Positions 8,142 through 16,898 are shown, numbered from the stretch's first letter. The stretch is 27,761 nucleotides of DNA from DATEMK01 sp035275625 (GCA_035275625.1 DATEMK010000352.1:1-27761); one strand, 5' to 3'. Translations and numbers: made by a program. The notes: a model not told the origin generated them from the letters alone.

Positions 8142-10532
8142 TCAGCTTCCGCAGGCAAGACAATCATCTTTATTATCAATGGAACAAACAATTTCTTCCA
8201 TTGCCTGTTCTTTTGAAATCAGGGTTACTCCATTAATTTCTTCAGGAGCATTTGATTTATGATTGTGGTTGCTGTGTCCTTCAACGGTGAATTTGATTGC
8301 ATCGGTTGCTGCTTTGGTTCGCAAATAATACATCCCGGTTTTCAATCCTTTTTTCCATGAGTAAAAATGCATGGAAGAAAGTTTTGCAAAGTTTGGTTCC
8401 TGCACAAAAAGATTTAATGATTGGCTTTGGCAGATAAATGCTCCGCGGTCAGCAGCCATGTCAATGATGGAACGTTGCTTGATTTCCCACACAGTACGGT
8501 AAAGCTCTTTGATGTCCTGTGGAATGGAGTCAACATTTTGAATGGAACCGTTTGCACCGATAATTTGATTTTTCAGCTCATCATTCCACAAACCTAAATT
8601 GACAAGGTCCTTTAACAAATGTTTATTTACAATTACATATTCACCTGACAAAACTCTGCGTGTGTAAATATTGGAAGTATATGCTTCAAAACATTCATTG
8701 TTGCCAAGTATCTGTGATGTGGATGCAGTCGGCATGGGTGCGAGCAGCAATGAATTATAAACTCCGTGAAGTTTTATTTCATCTCTCAAAACATCCCACT
8801 CCCAGCGATCAGTTGGTTTTACATTCCACATATCAAACTGGAAAATTCCCTGTGAAATGGGCGAGCCTTCATAAGTCGGATATGGGCCGTTAATTTTTGC
8901 AAGGTCTTTTGATGCAGTCAGCGCAGCATAATAAATCGTTTCAAAAATTTCGCGGTTCAGCAAACGCGCCTCTTCCGAATCAAAAGGATAGCGCATTAAA
9001 ATAAAGGCATCAGCCAATCCCTGTATTCCGATTCCAATCGGGCGGTGACGCATGTTGCTGTTTCGCGCTTCGGGAACAGGATAATAATTGATGTCAATGA
9101 TCTTGTTCAGATTTTTTGTGACCACATAAGCAATTTCAAATAACCGCTGGTGATCAAACTTTCCGTTGATTACAAATCGCGGCAATGCGATGGACGCAAG
9201 ATTGCAAACGGCTACTTCATCCGCTGCCGTGTACTCGACAATTTCTGTACACAGATTTGAACTCTTAATTGTGCCGAGATTTTTCTGATTGGATTTTTCA
9301 TTGCACGCATCTTTAAAAAGCATGTAAGGAGTTCCTGTTTCTATCTGTGATTCAAGAATGGCTGACCATAATTCTCTTGCTTTGATCGTTTTCCGTGCTT
9401 TGCCTTCCTGCTCGTATTTTGTATAAAGCAATTCAAATTCTGCACCGTAGCAATCAGAAAGTCCGGGAGCTTCATTGGGACAGAATAAGCTCCATTCGCC
9501 TTCTTCTTCCACACGCTTCATAAATAAATCGCAAATCCAGAGTGCAAAAAATAAATCACGCGCACGCATTTCTTCTTTGCCATGATTCTTTTTCAGGTCA
9601 AGAAATTCAAATATATCGGAATGCCACGGCTCAATATAAATGGCAAATGATCCTTTGCGTTTTCCGCCCCCCTGGTCAACATAACGCGCTGTATCATTGA
9701 ATACGCGCAACATCGGGATGATTCCATTACTGGTTCCGTTTGTTCCTCTTATGTAAGAACCTGTTGCACGTATATTATGAATGCTTAAGCCGATTCCTCC
9801 TGCCGATTGCGAAATTTTTGCACACTGATGCAGCGTTTCATAAATACCGTCAATGCTGTCATCTTTCATTGTTAAAAGAAAGCAGGATGAAAGCTGCGGT
9901 TTCGGTGAACCTGCATTGAACAGTGTCGGGGTTGCATGAGTAAACCAGCGTTCACTCATGAGGTTGTAAGTTTCGATTGCCGAATCAATATCTTCTTTAT
10001 GTATGCCTATCGCCACACGCATGAGCATGTGCTGCGGACGTTCCACAACTTTGCCATGCAGCTTTAATAAATAGGATTTTTCCAATGTTTTAAATCCAAA
10101 AAAATCATAACCGAAATCACGGTCATAAATAATGGTTGAATCTAAAAGATCTGCATTTTTCTCTATGATTTCATACACATCATCAGCCAGCAGCGAAGCT
10201 TTTTTTCCTGTTTTCGGATCCATATAATAATACAGATCGTGCATGGTTTCTGAAAAACTTTTTTTGGTGTTCTTATGCAGGTTGCTTACTGCAATGCGCG
10301 AAGCAAGCAATGCATAATCAGGATGGCGCACGGTTAATGATGCCGCAATTTCAGCAGCAAGATTATCCAGCTCACTGGTGGTGACTCCGTCATAAACTCC
10401 TTCAATAACTTTTTGTGCAACCATGATGGATTGCACATGATCAGATAAACCATAGCACAGCTTCTGAATGCGCGCTGTGATCTTGTCGAATTTTACGGAT
10501 TCTTTTTTTCCGTCTCTTTTGTAAACAAACAT
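8142..10532 (-). CDS. nrdA: Ribonucleoside-diphosphate reductase, alpha (catalytic) subunit, class Ia
   Basis: A 796-residue protein that reduces ribonucleoside diphosphates to deoxy forms with the NrdB radical subunit. An ATP-cone activity domain occupies about residues 1-90 (VYKRDGKKESVKFDKITARI). The redox pair is C217 (SSCFLL) and C443 (AVCNLAS). The thiyl cysteine is C428 in SSNLCTEI, with N426 and E430. PMPTASTSQILGNNE, the substrate-phosphate loop, and the radical-path tyrosines in GMYYLRT are present. The C-terminal shuttle cysteines are C791-L-A-C794, which receive electrons from thioredoxin or glutaredoxin. All key residues are intact. It is transcribed behind nrdB with a 54-base gap, probably as one operon, and ends at a strong hairpin. 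Confidence 0.97.
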   Translation of the reverse strand: MFVYKRDGKKESVKFDKITARIQKLCYGLSDHVQSIMVAQKVIEGVYDGVTTSELDNLAAEIAASLTVRHPDYALLASRIAVSNLHKNTKKSFSETMHDLYYYMDPKTGKKASLLADDVYEIIEKNADLLDSTIIYDRDFGYDFFGFKTLEKSYLLKLHGKVVERPQHMLMRVAIGIHKEDIDSAIETYNLMSERWFTHATPTLFNAGSPKPQLSSCFLLTMKDDSIDGIYETLHQCAKISQSAGGIGLSIHNIRATGSYIRGTNGTSNGIIPMLRVFNDTARYVDQGGGKRKGSFAIYIEPWHSDIFEFLDLKKNHGKEEMRARDLFFALWICDLFMKRVEEEGEWSLFCPNEAPGLSDCYGAEFELLYTKYEQEGKARKTIKARELWSAILESQIETGTPYMLFKDACNEKSNQKNLGTIKSSNLCTEIVEYTAADEVAVCNLASIALPRFVINGKFDHQRLFEIAYVVTKNLNKIIDINYYPVPEARNSNMRHRPIGIGIQGLADAFILMRYPFDSEEARLLNREIFETIYYAALTASKDLAKINGPYPTYEGSPISQGIFQFDMWNVKPTDRWEWDVLRDEIKLHGVYNSLLLAPMPTASTSQILGNNECFEAYTSNIYTRRVLSGEYVIVNKHLLKDLVNLGLWNDELKNQIIGANGSIQNVDSIPQDIKELYRTVWEIKQRSIIDMAADRGAFICQSQSLNLFVQEPNFAKLSSMHFYSWKKGLKTGMYYLRTKAATDAIKFTVEGHSNHNHKSNAPEEINGVTLISKEQAMEEIVCSIDNKDDCLACGS

Positions 10533-10586
10533 TGGCTTTTAGGTTTAGGAATGGTTAATGATTTATTGTTGATTGTTGCGCTCGTG

Positions 10587-11546
10587 TTAAAACTCTTCGT
10601 CAAATTTTATAATCTGCTGCTCCTTATCTACATTCACTCCTGATTTCTTGTATTCTGAAACGCGTTTTTCAAAGAAATTAGTCTTTCCCTGGAGAGAAAT
10701 CATTTCCATAAAATCAAAAGGATTCAGTGAATTATAAATTTTGGGGTAACCCAATGACATTAACAAACGGTCGGCAACAAATTCAATGTACTGGCACATG
10801 AGTTTTGCGTTCATCCCGATTAAGGAAACAGGCAATGCATCGGTCACGAATTCATGCTCACATTCAACGGCATCTCTAATAATAGAATAAATTTTTTCCT
10901 GGGAAAGTTTTTTATCCAACATGCCATATAATAAGCAGGCGAAGTCGCAATGCAAACCTTCATCGCGTGAAATAAGTTCGTTGCTGAAGCTTAATCCCGG
11001 CATTAATCCTCTTTTCTTCAACCAAAAGATGGAACAAAAGCTTCCGCTGAAGAAAATTCCTTCAACAGCCGCAAATGCTACCAGCCTTTCAGCAAAGCTT
11101 CCATTGTTAATCCAGCGCAATGCCCATTCTGCTTTTCGCTGAACACACGGAATTGTGTCAATTGCATGCAGCAGCTTGTCCTTTTCAGCAGGATCCTGAA
11201 TATAGGTGTCTATTAATAAGGAGTAAGTTTCTGAATGGATGTTTTCCATCATGATCTGGAAACCATAAAAACAGCGCGCTTCCGGCAACTGAACCTCTTT
11301 CATAAAGTTCACGGCCAGGTTTTCATTTACGATGCCGTCACTGGCAGCAAAAAAAGCAAGCACATGTTTGATGAAATGACGTTCATCATCATTAATTTTC
11401 CCCCAGTCCTTCAAATCAGGGTGAAGGTCAATTTCTTCTGCAGTCCAGAAACTTTGTTCGTGCTTTTTATACATTTCCCAGATGGCGGGATACTTAATCG
11501 GCAGCAAAACGAACCGGTCTTTGTTTTCTTCTAATAATATTTCCAT
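10587..11546 (-). CDS. nrdB: Ribonucleoside-diphosphate reductase, beta (radical) subunit, class Ia
   Basis: A 319-residue protein holding the diiron centre and tyrosyl radical. The metal ligands are all visible: D70, E101, H104, E162, E196 and H199. The radical tyrosine is Y108, spaced from E101 and H104 as in E. coli (E115, H118, Y122), so this is a tyrosyl-radical class Ia enzyme rather than a tyrosine-less class Ic type. The segment MENIHSETYSLLIDTYIQDP resembles eukaryotic R2 closely, as is usual in Bacteroidota. It is the first gene of the nrdB-nrdA operon. The 284 bases upstream contain no obvious NrdR-type box. Its C-terminus ends in acidic and aromatic residues that dock on NrdA. Confidence 0.96.
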   Translation of the reverse strand: MEILLEENKDRFVLLPIKYPAIWEMYKKHEQSFWTAEEIDLHPDLKDWGKINDDERHFIKHVLAFFAASDGIVNENLAVNFMKEVQLPEARCFYGFQIMMENIHSETYSLLIDTYIQDPAEKDKLLHAIDTIPCVQRKAEWALRWINNGSFAERLVAFAAVEGIFFSGSFCSIFWLKKRGLMPGLSFSNELISRDEGLHCDFACLLYGMLDKKLSQEKIYSIIRDAVECEHEFVTDALPVSLIGMNAKLMCQYIEFVADRLLMSLGYPKIYNSLNPFDFMEMISLQGKTNFFEKRVSEYKKSGVNVDKEQQIIKFDEEF

Positions 11547-11598
11547 AATCGCTTTAAAGGTTTTTTAGGTTTGTTGTTTCTTTTACCTTTTGAGGGTG

Positions 11599-11626
11599 CA
11601 AATTCAGGAGACGTGTAAAGTCTCAA
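11599..11626 (-). promoter_or_regulatory. Weak promoter candidate for nrdBA
   Basis: On the minus strand TTG (11626-11624), 17 bases, then TGAATTTG (11606-11599), one mismatch from TAnnTTTG. The rest of 11547-11830 shows no gene, no NrdR-like box pair and no riboswitch fold that I can recognise. Confidence 0.3.
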
Positions 11627-11765
11627 CGCATTTTTTTCTTATAAATTATCTGACTTGGTTGAGAATCAGCAGAATCAGGTTTAGTAAACTCCTCTGCTAA
11701 TCCGCTTACAAAACTGAATAAAAGTACACTTACTTACAACCTCTTTTTATCAACATCGGGTGGTT

Positions 11766-11792
11766 TTTTTCAACAAAGTGAAGGTTGAAAAA
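11766..11792. other. Perfect inverted repeat between nrdB and the DUF3109 gene
   Basis: TTTTTCAAC (11766-11774) and GTTGAAAAA (11784-11792) form a 9-bp stem with a 9-base loop. It lies downstream of the DUF3109 gene (minus strand) and upstream of nrdB. No T-run follows on the minus strand, so it is as likely an operator or a processing hairpin as a terminator. Confidence 0.35.
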
Positions 11793-11830
11793 TATTTAAA
11801 AATTTATTTATGATATGAATAAAATATTAT

Positions 11831-12418
11831 CTATGTATGGGAGGGAGCCATCTCAGAAAGCTTGACAGCAGCGAGTTTCAGCTCCTCATACCAGCTTGTG
11901 CCATATTTTCGCACCAGGGAATCTTTTAAAAACACATAAACAGGAACTTTAAGTTGCTTTCCCAATTTACATGCAGGCGCACAAATTTCCCATTCATGAT
12001 AATTTACTGCATCATACTCTTTGTATTTCGTGATACGAACAGGATACAAGTGACAGGATACAGGTTTTTGAAAATCTGTTTTTCCCTCACGATGTGCTTT
12101 TTCAATTCCGCATTGTGCAATGCCGTTTTCAAAAATGGTATATGCACAGGCGCCCTTTGCCTTTATTAAAGGAGTCACCCAATCGCCATCGCTGTCTTTA
12201 TGATAAAATCCTTTTTTTTCAATCGCTTTGATTCCTTCTTTTGTCAGGTAAGGTTTTACATCATCATAAATTTTTTCAAGAATTTCCAGCTCATCATCTT
12301 CAAGCGGTGCGCCTGATTCGCCTTCCACACAACAGGCGCCTTTGCATTTGCTGAGATCACAGACGAATTTTTCTTTGATTACTTCGTCTGAAACAATGGT
12401 GTTGCCAATGGGAATCAT
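11831..12418 (-). CDS. DUF3109 family cysteine-cluster protein
   Basis: A 195-residue protein with nine conserved-type cysteines: C20, C25, C29 and C30 (CDLSKCKGACC), C91, C103, C122 (SCHLYP), C146 and C150 (EICAPAC). This layout is that of DUF3109, related to the YkgJ-type cysteine clusters that are presumed to bind zinc or an iron-sulphur cluster. Function is not established. The motif CHLYPVRITKY is typical of the family. The ATG overlaps the stop of the preceding PIN-toxin pseudogene by ATGA, and that gene overlaps its antitoxin in the same way, so this gene sits at the end of a translationally coupled trio. Chance placement behind a toxin-antitoxin pair seems likelier than a functional link. 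Confidence 0.85.
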   Translation of the reverse strand: MIPIGNTIVSDEVIKEKFVCDLSKCKGACCVEGESGAPLEDDELEILEKIYDDVKPYLTKEGIKAIEKKGFYHKDSDGDWVTPLIKAKGACAYTIFENGIAQCGIEKAHREGKTDFQKPVSCHLYPVRITKYKEYDAVNYHEWEICAPACKLGKQLKVPVYVFLKDSLVRKYGTSWYEELKLAAVKLSEMAPSHT

Positions 12419-12825
12419 AGCGATTTGATTAACTCAAGAAATTTTTCGATGGAAATTACTTTCACTTTTGGGAATGTCGATTTTTTCAACACATTAAAAT
12501 GTTTATCATTTGTAACGATAAGGTCAGCATTACCTGCGATTGCACAATCAGCGAATTTATTATCATCTTTATCTATTGAAATTAGATTCTAATGAAAAAA
12601 AATTTCATTCCTTTTTACATTTTTCAGCGAAAGAAGAAGCTCAATGATATTGGAGGAAACAATTTGATTTGTTTTGGTTGAAATTATTTCTTCATATTCA
12701 GACAAAATCTCATTGCTGACTAATAAATCAAATTTGTTTTTCAGGAGGCCATCAAATATAGGACGATAAGAGGATTTTCGGGGGATTGAAACTAACAAAG
12801 CATTTGCATCTAAAACAACTTTCAT
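12415..12825 (-). pseudogene. PIN-domain toxin interrupted by an in-frame amber codon
   Basis: The frame runs 136 codons from ATG at 12825 to TGA at 12415, broken only by TAG at 12591-12589 (codon 79). Both halves belong to one PIN domain. The first has VVLDANALLVS with catalytic D6, and NEILSEYEE with E43. The second has DKDDNKFADCAIAG and IVTNDKHFNVLKK, which supply the remaining acidic residues. No base is gained or lost, so this is a single nonsense change, probably from a sense codon such as TGG, TAT, CAG or AAG. The truncated 78-residue product lacks half the active site. The 5' end overlaps the antitoxin and the 3' end overlaps the DUF3109 gene, each by ATGA. A sequencing error is possible. 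Confidence 0.8.
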
Positions 12826-13046
12826 TTAATTGTTGTTCTCAAATGTTCCTTAGCCCATTTTTTCATGGTCTTATTATTCCATTTTTTTTCATCCCACAAA
12901 TTGTCCATCTCATTAGTTGCATTATCAGAAAAAAATTTGACCAGAACTCTTTTTAAATCCAATATTTGTTTTTCACTCAGATCAATACTGAATATTTTCA
13001 TTAATTCCATTTGCAGGTTAGTAATACCTTTTGATGTCTGACGCAT
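12822..13046 (-). CDS. Antitoxin of the PIN-type toxin-antitoxin pair
   Basis: A 74-residue protein. The C-terminal segment MDNLWDEKKWNNKTMKKWAKEHLRT matches the toxin-binding tail of antitoxins paired with Bacteroidota PIN toxins (pattern LWDEK-W...W..EH.R). The N-terminal part is helical and may form the dimer that binds the operator. Its stop overlaps the toxin ATG as ATGA, so the two were made to be translated together. The toxin is now broken by an amber codon, so this gene may be a survivor without a partner, or it may still counter related toxins elsewhere in the genome (inference). Confidence 0.75.
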   Translation of the reverse strand: MRQTSKGITNLQMELMKIFSIDLSEKQILDLKRVLVKFFSDNATNEMDNLWDEKKWNNKTMKKWAKEHLRTTIK

Positions 13047-13066
13047 GCTGTTTTAATTTAATAACG

Positions 13067-13074
13067 CAAAGTTA
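13067..13074 (-). promoter_or_regulatory. -7 box for the antitoxin operon
   Basis: On the minus strand TAACTTTG matches TAnnTTTG exactly, 20 bases before the ATG at 13046. No TTG is seen at the -33 position. The rest of 13047-13174 holds the divergent leader of the TatD-family gene and nothing else that I can recognise. Confidence 0.4.
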
Positions 13075-13174
13075 GTGAAAGTGATTTTTGCTTAGCTTGT
13101 TCATTACAGAAATTTCTTTAAAAGTTGAAAAGGAAGGTTGAAATTGAAACTCTCCAATTCTCTACTTTTACAAA

Positions 13175-13948
13175 ATGAACATTTGCGATACACACATTCA
13201 TCTGTATGCTGAGGAATTTAATGCTGACAGAAATTTTTTAATCCAGGATGCTATTAATAAAGGAGTAAATAAATTTTTTCTTCCCAATATTGACAGCAGT
13301 TCTTTTGAAGGTTTGTATAAAGTGTGTGATGAATTTCCCGGAAACTGTTTTCCCATGATGGGATTGCATCCCTGCTCTGTAAAAGAAAATTATAAAGAAG
13401 AACTTGCAAAAGCTGAAGCTGAATTTGAGAAAAGAAAATTTTATGCAATCGGTGAAATTGGGATTGATTTGTACTGGGATAAAACTTTTGTGAAGGAACA
13501 GGAGGAAGCTTTTAAAATTCAAATTCAATGGGCTTCGGAAAAAAAAATGCCGATTGTAATTCATTCACGAAATTCAACTGGCGAAATAATAAAAATTCTT
13601 AAAAATTATTCACACCTTAATCTTCGGGGAATATTTCATTGCTTCTCAGGAAATATTGAACAGGCAAATGAAATTATTGGGATGGGATTTTATTTGGGAA
13701 TTGGCGGTGTTGTTACCTTTAAGAATGCGGGATTGGATAAAGTGATGGAAAAAATAAACCTGGAAAATATTGTGCTCGAAACGGATGCGCCTTATCTTGC
13801 GCCTGTCCCTTTTCGCGGAAAGCGGAATGAGCCTTCATACATTTTAAATGTTGTAAAAAAGATTGCGGAAATAAAAAATATTTCAGAAGCAGATGTTGCA
13901 AAAATTACTTCGGATAATGCGCAGCGGATTTTTGGTTTTAAAACTTAA
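13175..13948 (+). CDS. TatD family metal-dependent hydrolase (DNase)
   Basis: A 257-residue TIM-barrel hydrolase. The metal-binding pattern is complete: D5-T-H7-I-H9, E94 in AIGEIGID, H130 in VIHSRN, H155 in FHCFSG, and D204 in LETDAPYLAP. TatD proteins are 3'-5' exonucleases implicated in DNA repair and DNA fragmentation, and some members act as D-aminoacyl-tRNA deacylases; the exact role here is not determined. Length is typical (about 255-265). It is first in a run of plus-strand housekeeping genes and diverges from the antitoxin gene. The ATG is the first codon before the DTHIH strand, and the usual family N-terminus begins here. Confidence 0.93.
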   Translation: MNICDTHIHLYAEEFNADRNFLIQDAINKGVNKFFLPNIDSSSFEGLYKVCDEFPGNCFPMMGLHPCSVKENYKEELAKAEAEFEKRKFYAIGEIGIDLYWDKTFVKEQEEAFKIQIQWASEKKMPIVIHSRNSTGEIIKILKNYSHLNLRGIFHCFSGNIEQANEIIGMGFYLGIGGVVTFKNAGLDKVMEKINLENIVLETDAPYLAPVPFRGKRNEPSYILNVVKKIAEIKNISEADVAKITSDNAQRIFGFKT

Positions 13949-14004
13949 AGTGATGTGGTTGCAAATGTTTTGATTCAATTTTCAGATTTATTGATTCAAC
14001 GAAT

Positions 14005-14012
14005 TACTTTTG
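14005..14012 (+). promoter_or_regulatory. -7 box upstream of gpmI
   Basis: TACTTTTG matches TAnnTTTG exactly, 36 bases before the ATG at 14049. No TTTG is found at the -33 spacing. Confidence 0.4.
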
Positions 14013-14048
14013 CAGCCTGAATCATAAATAGCAAATCAAAATCCCGGA

Positions 14049-15581
14049 ATGGAGAAAAAAAAAGTAGTCCTTATCATAATGGATGGATGGGGTGAAGCAC
14101 CTGCGGGTAATTCAAATGCTATCAGCTGTGCGAATACTCCTTTTATTAACAGCCTTTATAAAAATTATCCTCATTCGCATTTGCTTACCTCAGGAGAAAA
14201 TGTTGGTTTGCCCGAAGGTCAGATGGGAAATTCAGAAGTAGGACATTTGAATATTGGTGCAGGAAGAATCGTTTACCAGGAGCTGGCATTGATTAACAAA
14301 GCTGTTCGTGAAAATACAATTGCAAAAAATAAAACATTACTGGATACTTTTGATTATGTAAAGAAAAATAATTGTAAGCTGCATTTTATCGGGTTAGTTT
14401 CAGATGGCGGAGTGCATTCACACACCAATCATTTGATAAAGCTTTGTCAACTGGCAAATGATCATGGTTTGGGAAAAGTTTTTATTCATGCATTTACTGA
14501 CGGACGTGATACAGATCCTAAAAGCGGGATTCGATTTATAAGGCGACTGATAGATGAAACAAAAAATACTTCAGCAAAAATTGCATCTGTAATCGGGCGT
14601 TATTATGCAATGGATCGTGACAAAAGATGGGAACGCATCAAACTCGCGTATGATCTTCTTGTAAACGGAATGGGAAAACATTCCAAAGATCTGCTCAATG
14701 ACATAGAGGAATCATACAATGAAAATGTAACGGATGAATTTATAAAACCTATTGTTAAAGTTGATGAAAATGACAAGCCGGTTGCATTAGTTGAAAATGG
14801 CGATGCAGTAATTTGTTTCAATTTCAGAACTGACCGCTGCCGCGAAATAAGTACGGTGCTTACGCAACATGATATGCCGGAACATGGAATGAAAACGTTA
14901 AATTTATTTTATGTCACCATGTCGCGTTATGATGACAAATTTCAGGACGTACATGTGATGTATGAAAAAGACAATTTGAAAATGACGCTCGGTGAAGTGC
15001 TTTCAGAAGCCGGGAAAAAACAATTGCGGATTGCGGAAACAGAAAAATATCCGCACGTAACTTTTTTCTTTTCAGGCGGACGTGAAGATGCGTTTGACGG
15101 AGAAAAAAGAATTATGATTCCTTCTCCTAAAGTAGCAACGTATGATCTTAAACCCTCCATGAGCGCTTATGAAGTGAAAGAGGCACTGGTGAATGAATTA
15201 AAAAAAGAAGAACCCGATTTTGTCTGCATCAATTTTGCAAATGCTGATATGGTCGGACATACCGGTGTTTTTGCTGCTGCCATTGAAGCCCTTGAAACAG
15301 TGGATAAATGTGTAAAGGAAATCGTTGAAACCGGGTTGCAGCATGGGTACTCATTTCTCATCACAGCCGATCATGGCAATGCAGATATGATGGTTAATCC
15401 TGACGGTACACCAAACACGGCCCATACTACTAACCCGGTTCCGCTTTTTTATGCAGATAAAAATCTTGTGGCGCAAAAAATTTCTGATGGCATTCTGTCT
15501 GATCTTGCTCCGACCATTCTTTCCCTTATGAAAATCGAAACTCCTTCTGAAATGGCGGGAAAAAATTTGCTGAAAAGTTAA
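14049..15581 (+). CDS. gpmI: 2,3-bisphosphoglycerate-independent phosphoglycerate mutase
   Basis: A 510-residue enzyme interconverting 3- and 2-phosphoglycerate in glycolysis and gluconeogenesis. The alkaline-phosphatase-like catalytic domain provides metal ligand D12 (IIMDGWG), nucleophile S62 in GQMGNSEVGH, and C-terminal metal sites in NFANADMVGHTG and ITADHGNAD. The inserted phosphotransferase domain carries HAFTDGRDTDP and IGRYYAMDRDKRWER. All family hallmarks and the usual length are present, so it should be an active, cytosolic, manganese-dependent enzyme. No neighbouring gene belongs to the same pathway. Downstream is a degenerate hairpin repeat and then a small exported protein. Confidence 0.97.
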   Translation: MEKKKVVLIIMDGWGEAPAGNSNAISCANTPFINSLYKNYPHSHLLTSGENVGLPEGQMGNSEVGHLNIGAGRIVYQELALINKAVRENTIAKNKTLLDTFDYVKKNNCKLHFIGLVSDGGVHSHTNHLIKLCQLANDHGLGKVFIHAFTDGRDTDPKSGIRFIRRLIDETKNTSAKIASVIGRYYAMDRDKRWERIKLAYDLLVNGMGKHSKDLLNDIEESYNENVTDEFIKPIVKVDENDKPVALVENGDAVICFNFRTDRCREISTVLTQHDMPEHGMKTLNLFYVTMSRYDDKFQDVHVMYEKDNLKMTLGEVLSEAGKKQLRIAETEKYPHVTFFFSGGREDAFDGEKRIMIPSPKVATYDLKPSMSAYEVKEALVNELKKEEPDFVCINFANADMVGHTGVFAAAIEALETVDKCVKEIVETGLQHGYSFLITADHGNADMMVNPDGTPNTAHTTNPVPLFYADKNLVAQKISDGILSDLAPTILSLMKIETPSEMAGKNLLKS

Positions 15582-15582
15582 T

Positions 15583-15649
15583 CACGAATTACACCAATTT
15601 TCACGAAATCACTTTTAAAATATTAGTGTAAATTAGCGCAATTAGTAGC
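15583..15649. repeat. Degenerate palindromic repeat (AATTNCAC words)
   Basis: Left words CACGAATTACACCAATTTTC and right words ATTAGTGTAAATTAGCGC are imperfect inverted copies built from the same 9-base word as the two hairpins between korA and korB. It looks like a more decayed member of the same dispersed family. Confidence 0.45.
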
Positions 15650-15689
15650 TAAAAAACGTATCTTGAATCAAAATTAAATTTCTATATTC

Positions 15690-16124
15690 ATGAAAAAAAC
15701 TCTGATTGCCTCATTCGCTTTTTTATTTTTATCAATCATCACTGTTGCGCAAAGAATAAAACCAACAACAGATGACGAATTTAATTACGGTTCCATCGGT
15801 TATAAAATTCAATTGCAAATGAAACTGCCGATGAAAAAGGGATATTCCGTAACGGACCTTGGCGGACACGTGGAACCTGACCGTTCAGTTACATTAAAAG
15901 GGTTGCTGAGGGATGGTGAAACGCTGCCCTGTGCAGTGATCATGGTGTATACAAAAATAAATACACCTCCGGAATATTTTTGCATGCCTACTCCTGATGC
16001 TCCTGAAGGGTTATGGACACGGTTTCATCAAAGCCTGAATGTTATCACCGAAAATCCGCAGCAGCAGATTCAGTTTATGATGCTCGGCATGGCAAAAACA
16101 ATAATGATCCTGGCGGATAAATAA
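15690..16124 (+). CDS. Small exported protein of unknown function
   Basis: A 144-residue protein. Residues 1-20 are a signal peptide (MKKTLIASFAFLFLSIITVAQ, cleavage near VAQ). The mature part has no domain that I can name. It contains a beta-rich stretch (YKIQLQMKLPMKKGYSVTDLG, then a segment resembling a beta-strand around SVTLKGLLRDGE), one cysteine pair region (C at PCAVIMVY and FCMP), and a helical end rich in Met and Gln. It lies just eight bases before the kdsB start, so the two are probably co-transcribed, but no functional link to Kdo is evident. Presumably periplasmic or surface-located. Confidence 0.75.
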   Translation: MKKTLIASFAFLFLSIITVAQRIKPTTDDEFNYGSIGYKIQLQMKLPMKKGYSVTDLGGHVEPDRSVTLKGLLRDGETLPCAVIMVYTKINTPPEYFCMPTPDAPEGLWTRFHQSLNVITENPQQQIQFMMLGMAKTIMILADK

Positions 16125-16132
16125 TTTTTTTG

Positions 16133-16858
16133 GTGCCCAAAAAAATAATAGGAATCATCCCCGCCCGTTATGCATCTGTGCGATTTCCGGGAAAACCACT
16201 GGCAATGATCGGTAACATGAGCATGATTGAACGGGTGTACAGGCAGGCGTTAAAATCAAAAATGCTGAACCATGTTGTTATTGCCACTGATGCGGAACAG
16301 ATATTAAAACATATTCAGTCATTCAATGGAAATGTTGTGATGACTTCTTCGAAACATCAAAGCGGAACAGATCGCTGTGCAGAAGTAATAAATAATGAAA
16401 AAGAAAAATGGGATGTCGTCATTAATATACAAGGTGATGAGCCTTTCATTGATCCGGAGCAAATTGATCTGTTAATTTCCTGCTTTGATGATGAGCAGAT
16501 TCAAATTGCAACGTTGATAAAAAAAATCAGCAACAGGGAAGACATCAAAAACCCCAACATTATAAAAGTGGTGAAGGACATTCATAATCATGCAATGTAT
16601 TTCAGCCGTTCAGAAATTCCTTATGATAAAAATAAGGATGGCGGTTATCATTTTTCACACATCGGCATTTATGGTTATAGGATGGATACCCTTGAAAAAA
16701 TTTCAAATCTCCGCCAAAGCAGGCTTGAACAAATGGAATCGCTCGAACAGCTTCGCTGGCTTGAAAACGGGTATTCAATTAAAACAGCCATCAGCGATCA
16801 CGAAAATATTTCCATTGATACCCCGGAAGATTTGGAAAAATTAAAAGGCAGGTTTTAA
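16133..16858 (+). CDS. kdsB: 3-deoxy-manno-octulosonate cytidylyltransferase (CMP-Kdo synthetase)
   Basis: A 241-residue enzyme that activates Kdo with CTP for lipid A-core assembly, so the organism makes Kdo-containing lipopolysaccharide. Visible hallmarks are IIPARYASVRFPGKPL (CTP-binding loop), ATDAEQI, SGTDRCAE, VINIQGDEPFI (metal site), YFSRSEIPY, HIGIYGY, and LEQLRWLENG. The start is GTG at 16133: no ATG is available, the TTG at 16130 would add a single residue, and family members begin a few residues before the IIPARY strand. It follows a small exported-protein gene after eight bases and is the only Kdo gene in the window. Confidence 0.95.
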   Translation: MPKKIIGIIPARYASVRFPGKPLAMIGNMSMIERVYRQALKSKMLNHVVIATDAEQILKHIQSFNGNVVMTSSKHQSGTDRCAEVINNEKEKWDVVINIQGDEPFIDPEQIDLLISCFDDEQIQIATLIKKISNREDIKNPNIIKVVKDIHNHAMYFSRSEIPYDKNKDGGYHFSHIGIYGYRMDTLEKISNLRQSRLEQMESLEQLRWLENGYSIKTAISDHENISIDTPEDLEKLKGRF

Positions 16859-16890
16859 GAAAATTTTCAACAATCGGTTCAAAAAGATTT

Positions 16891-16898
16891 TAAATTTG
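16891..16898 (+). promoter_or_regulatory. -7 box for the HU-like/SPOR protein gene
   Basis: TAAATTTG matches TAnnTTTG exactly, 41 bases before the TTG start at 16940. No -33 element is seen. Confidence 0.35.

Noticed and set aside
11547..11830. Riboswitch or NrdR boxes in front of nrdBA
   Set aside because: No cobalamin riboswitch elements are expected or seen for a class Ia enzyme, and no pair of NrdR-like boxes is recognisable.
12589..12591. Recoded amber codon (pyrrolysine or programmed read-through)
   Set aside because: No pyrrolysine genes or read-through context are seen, and Bacteroidota are not known for it; a nonsense change is simpler.
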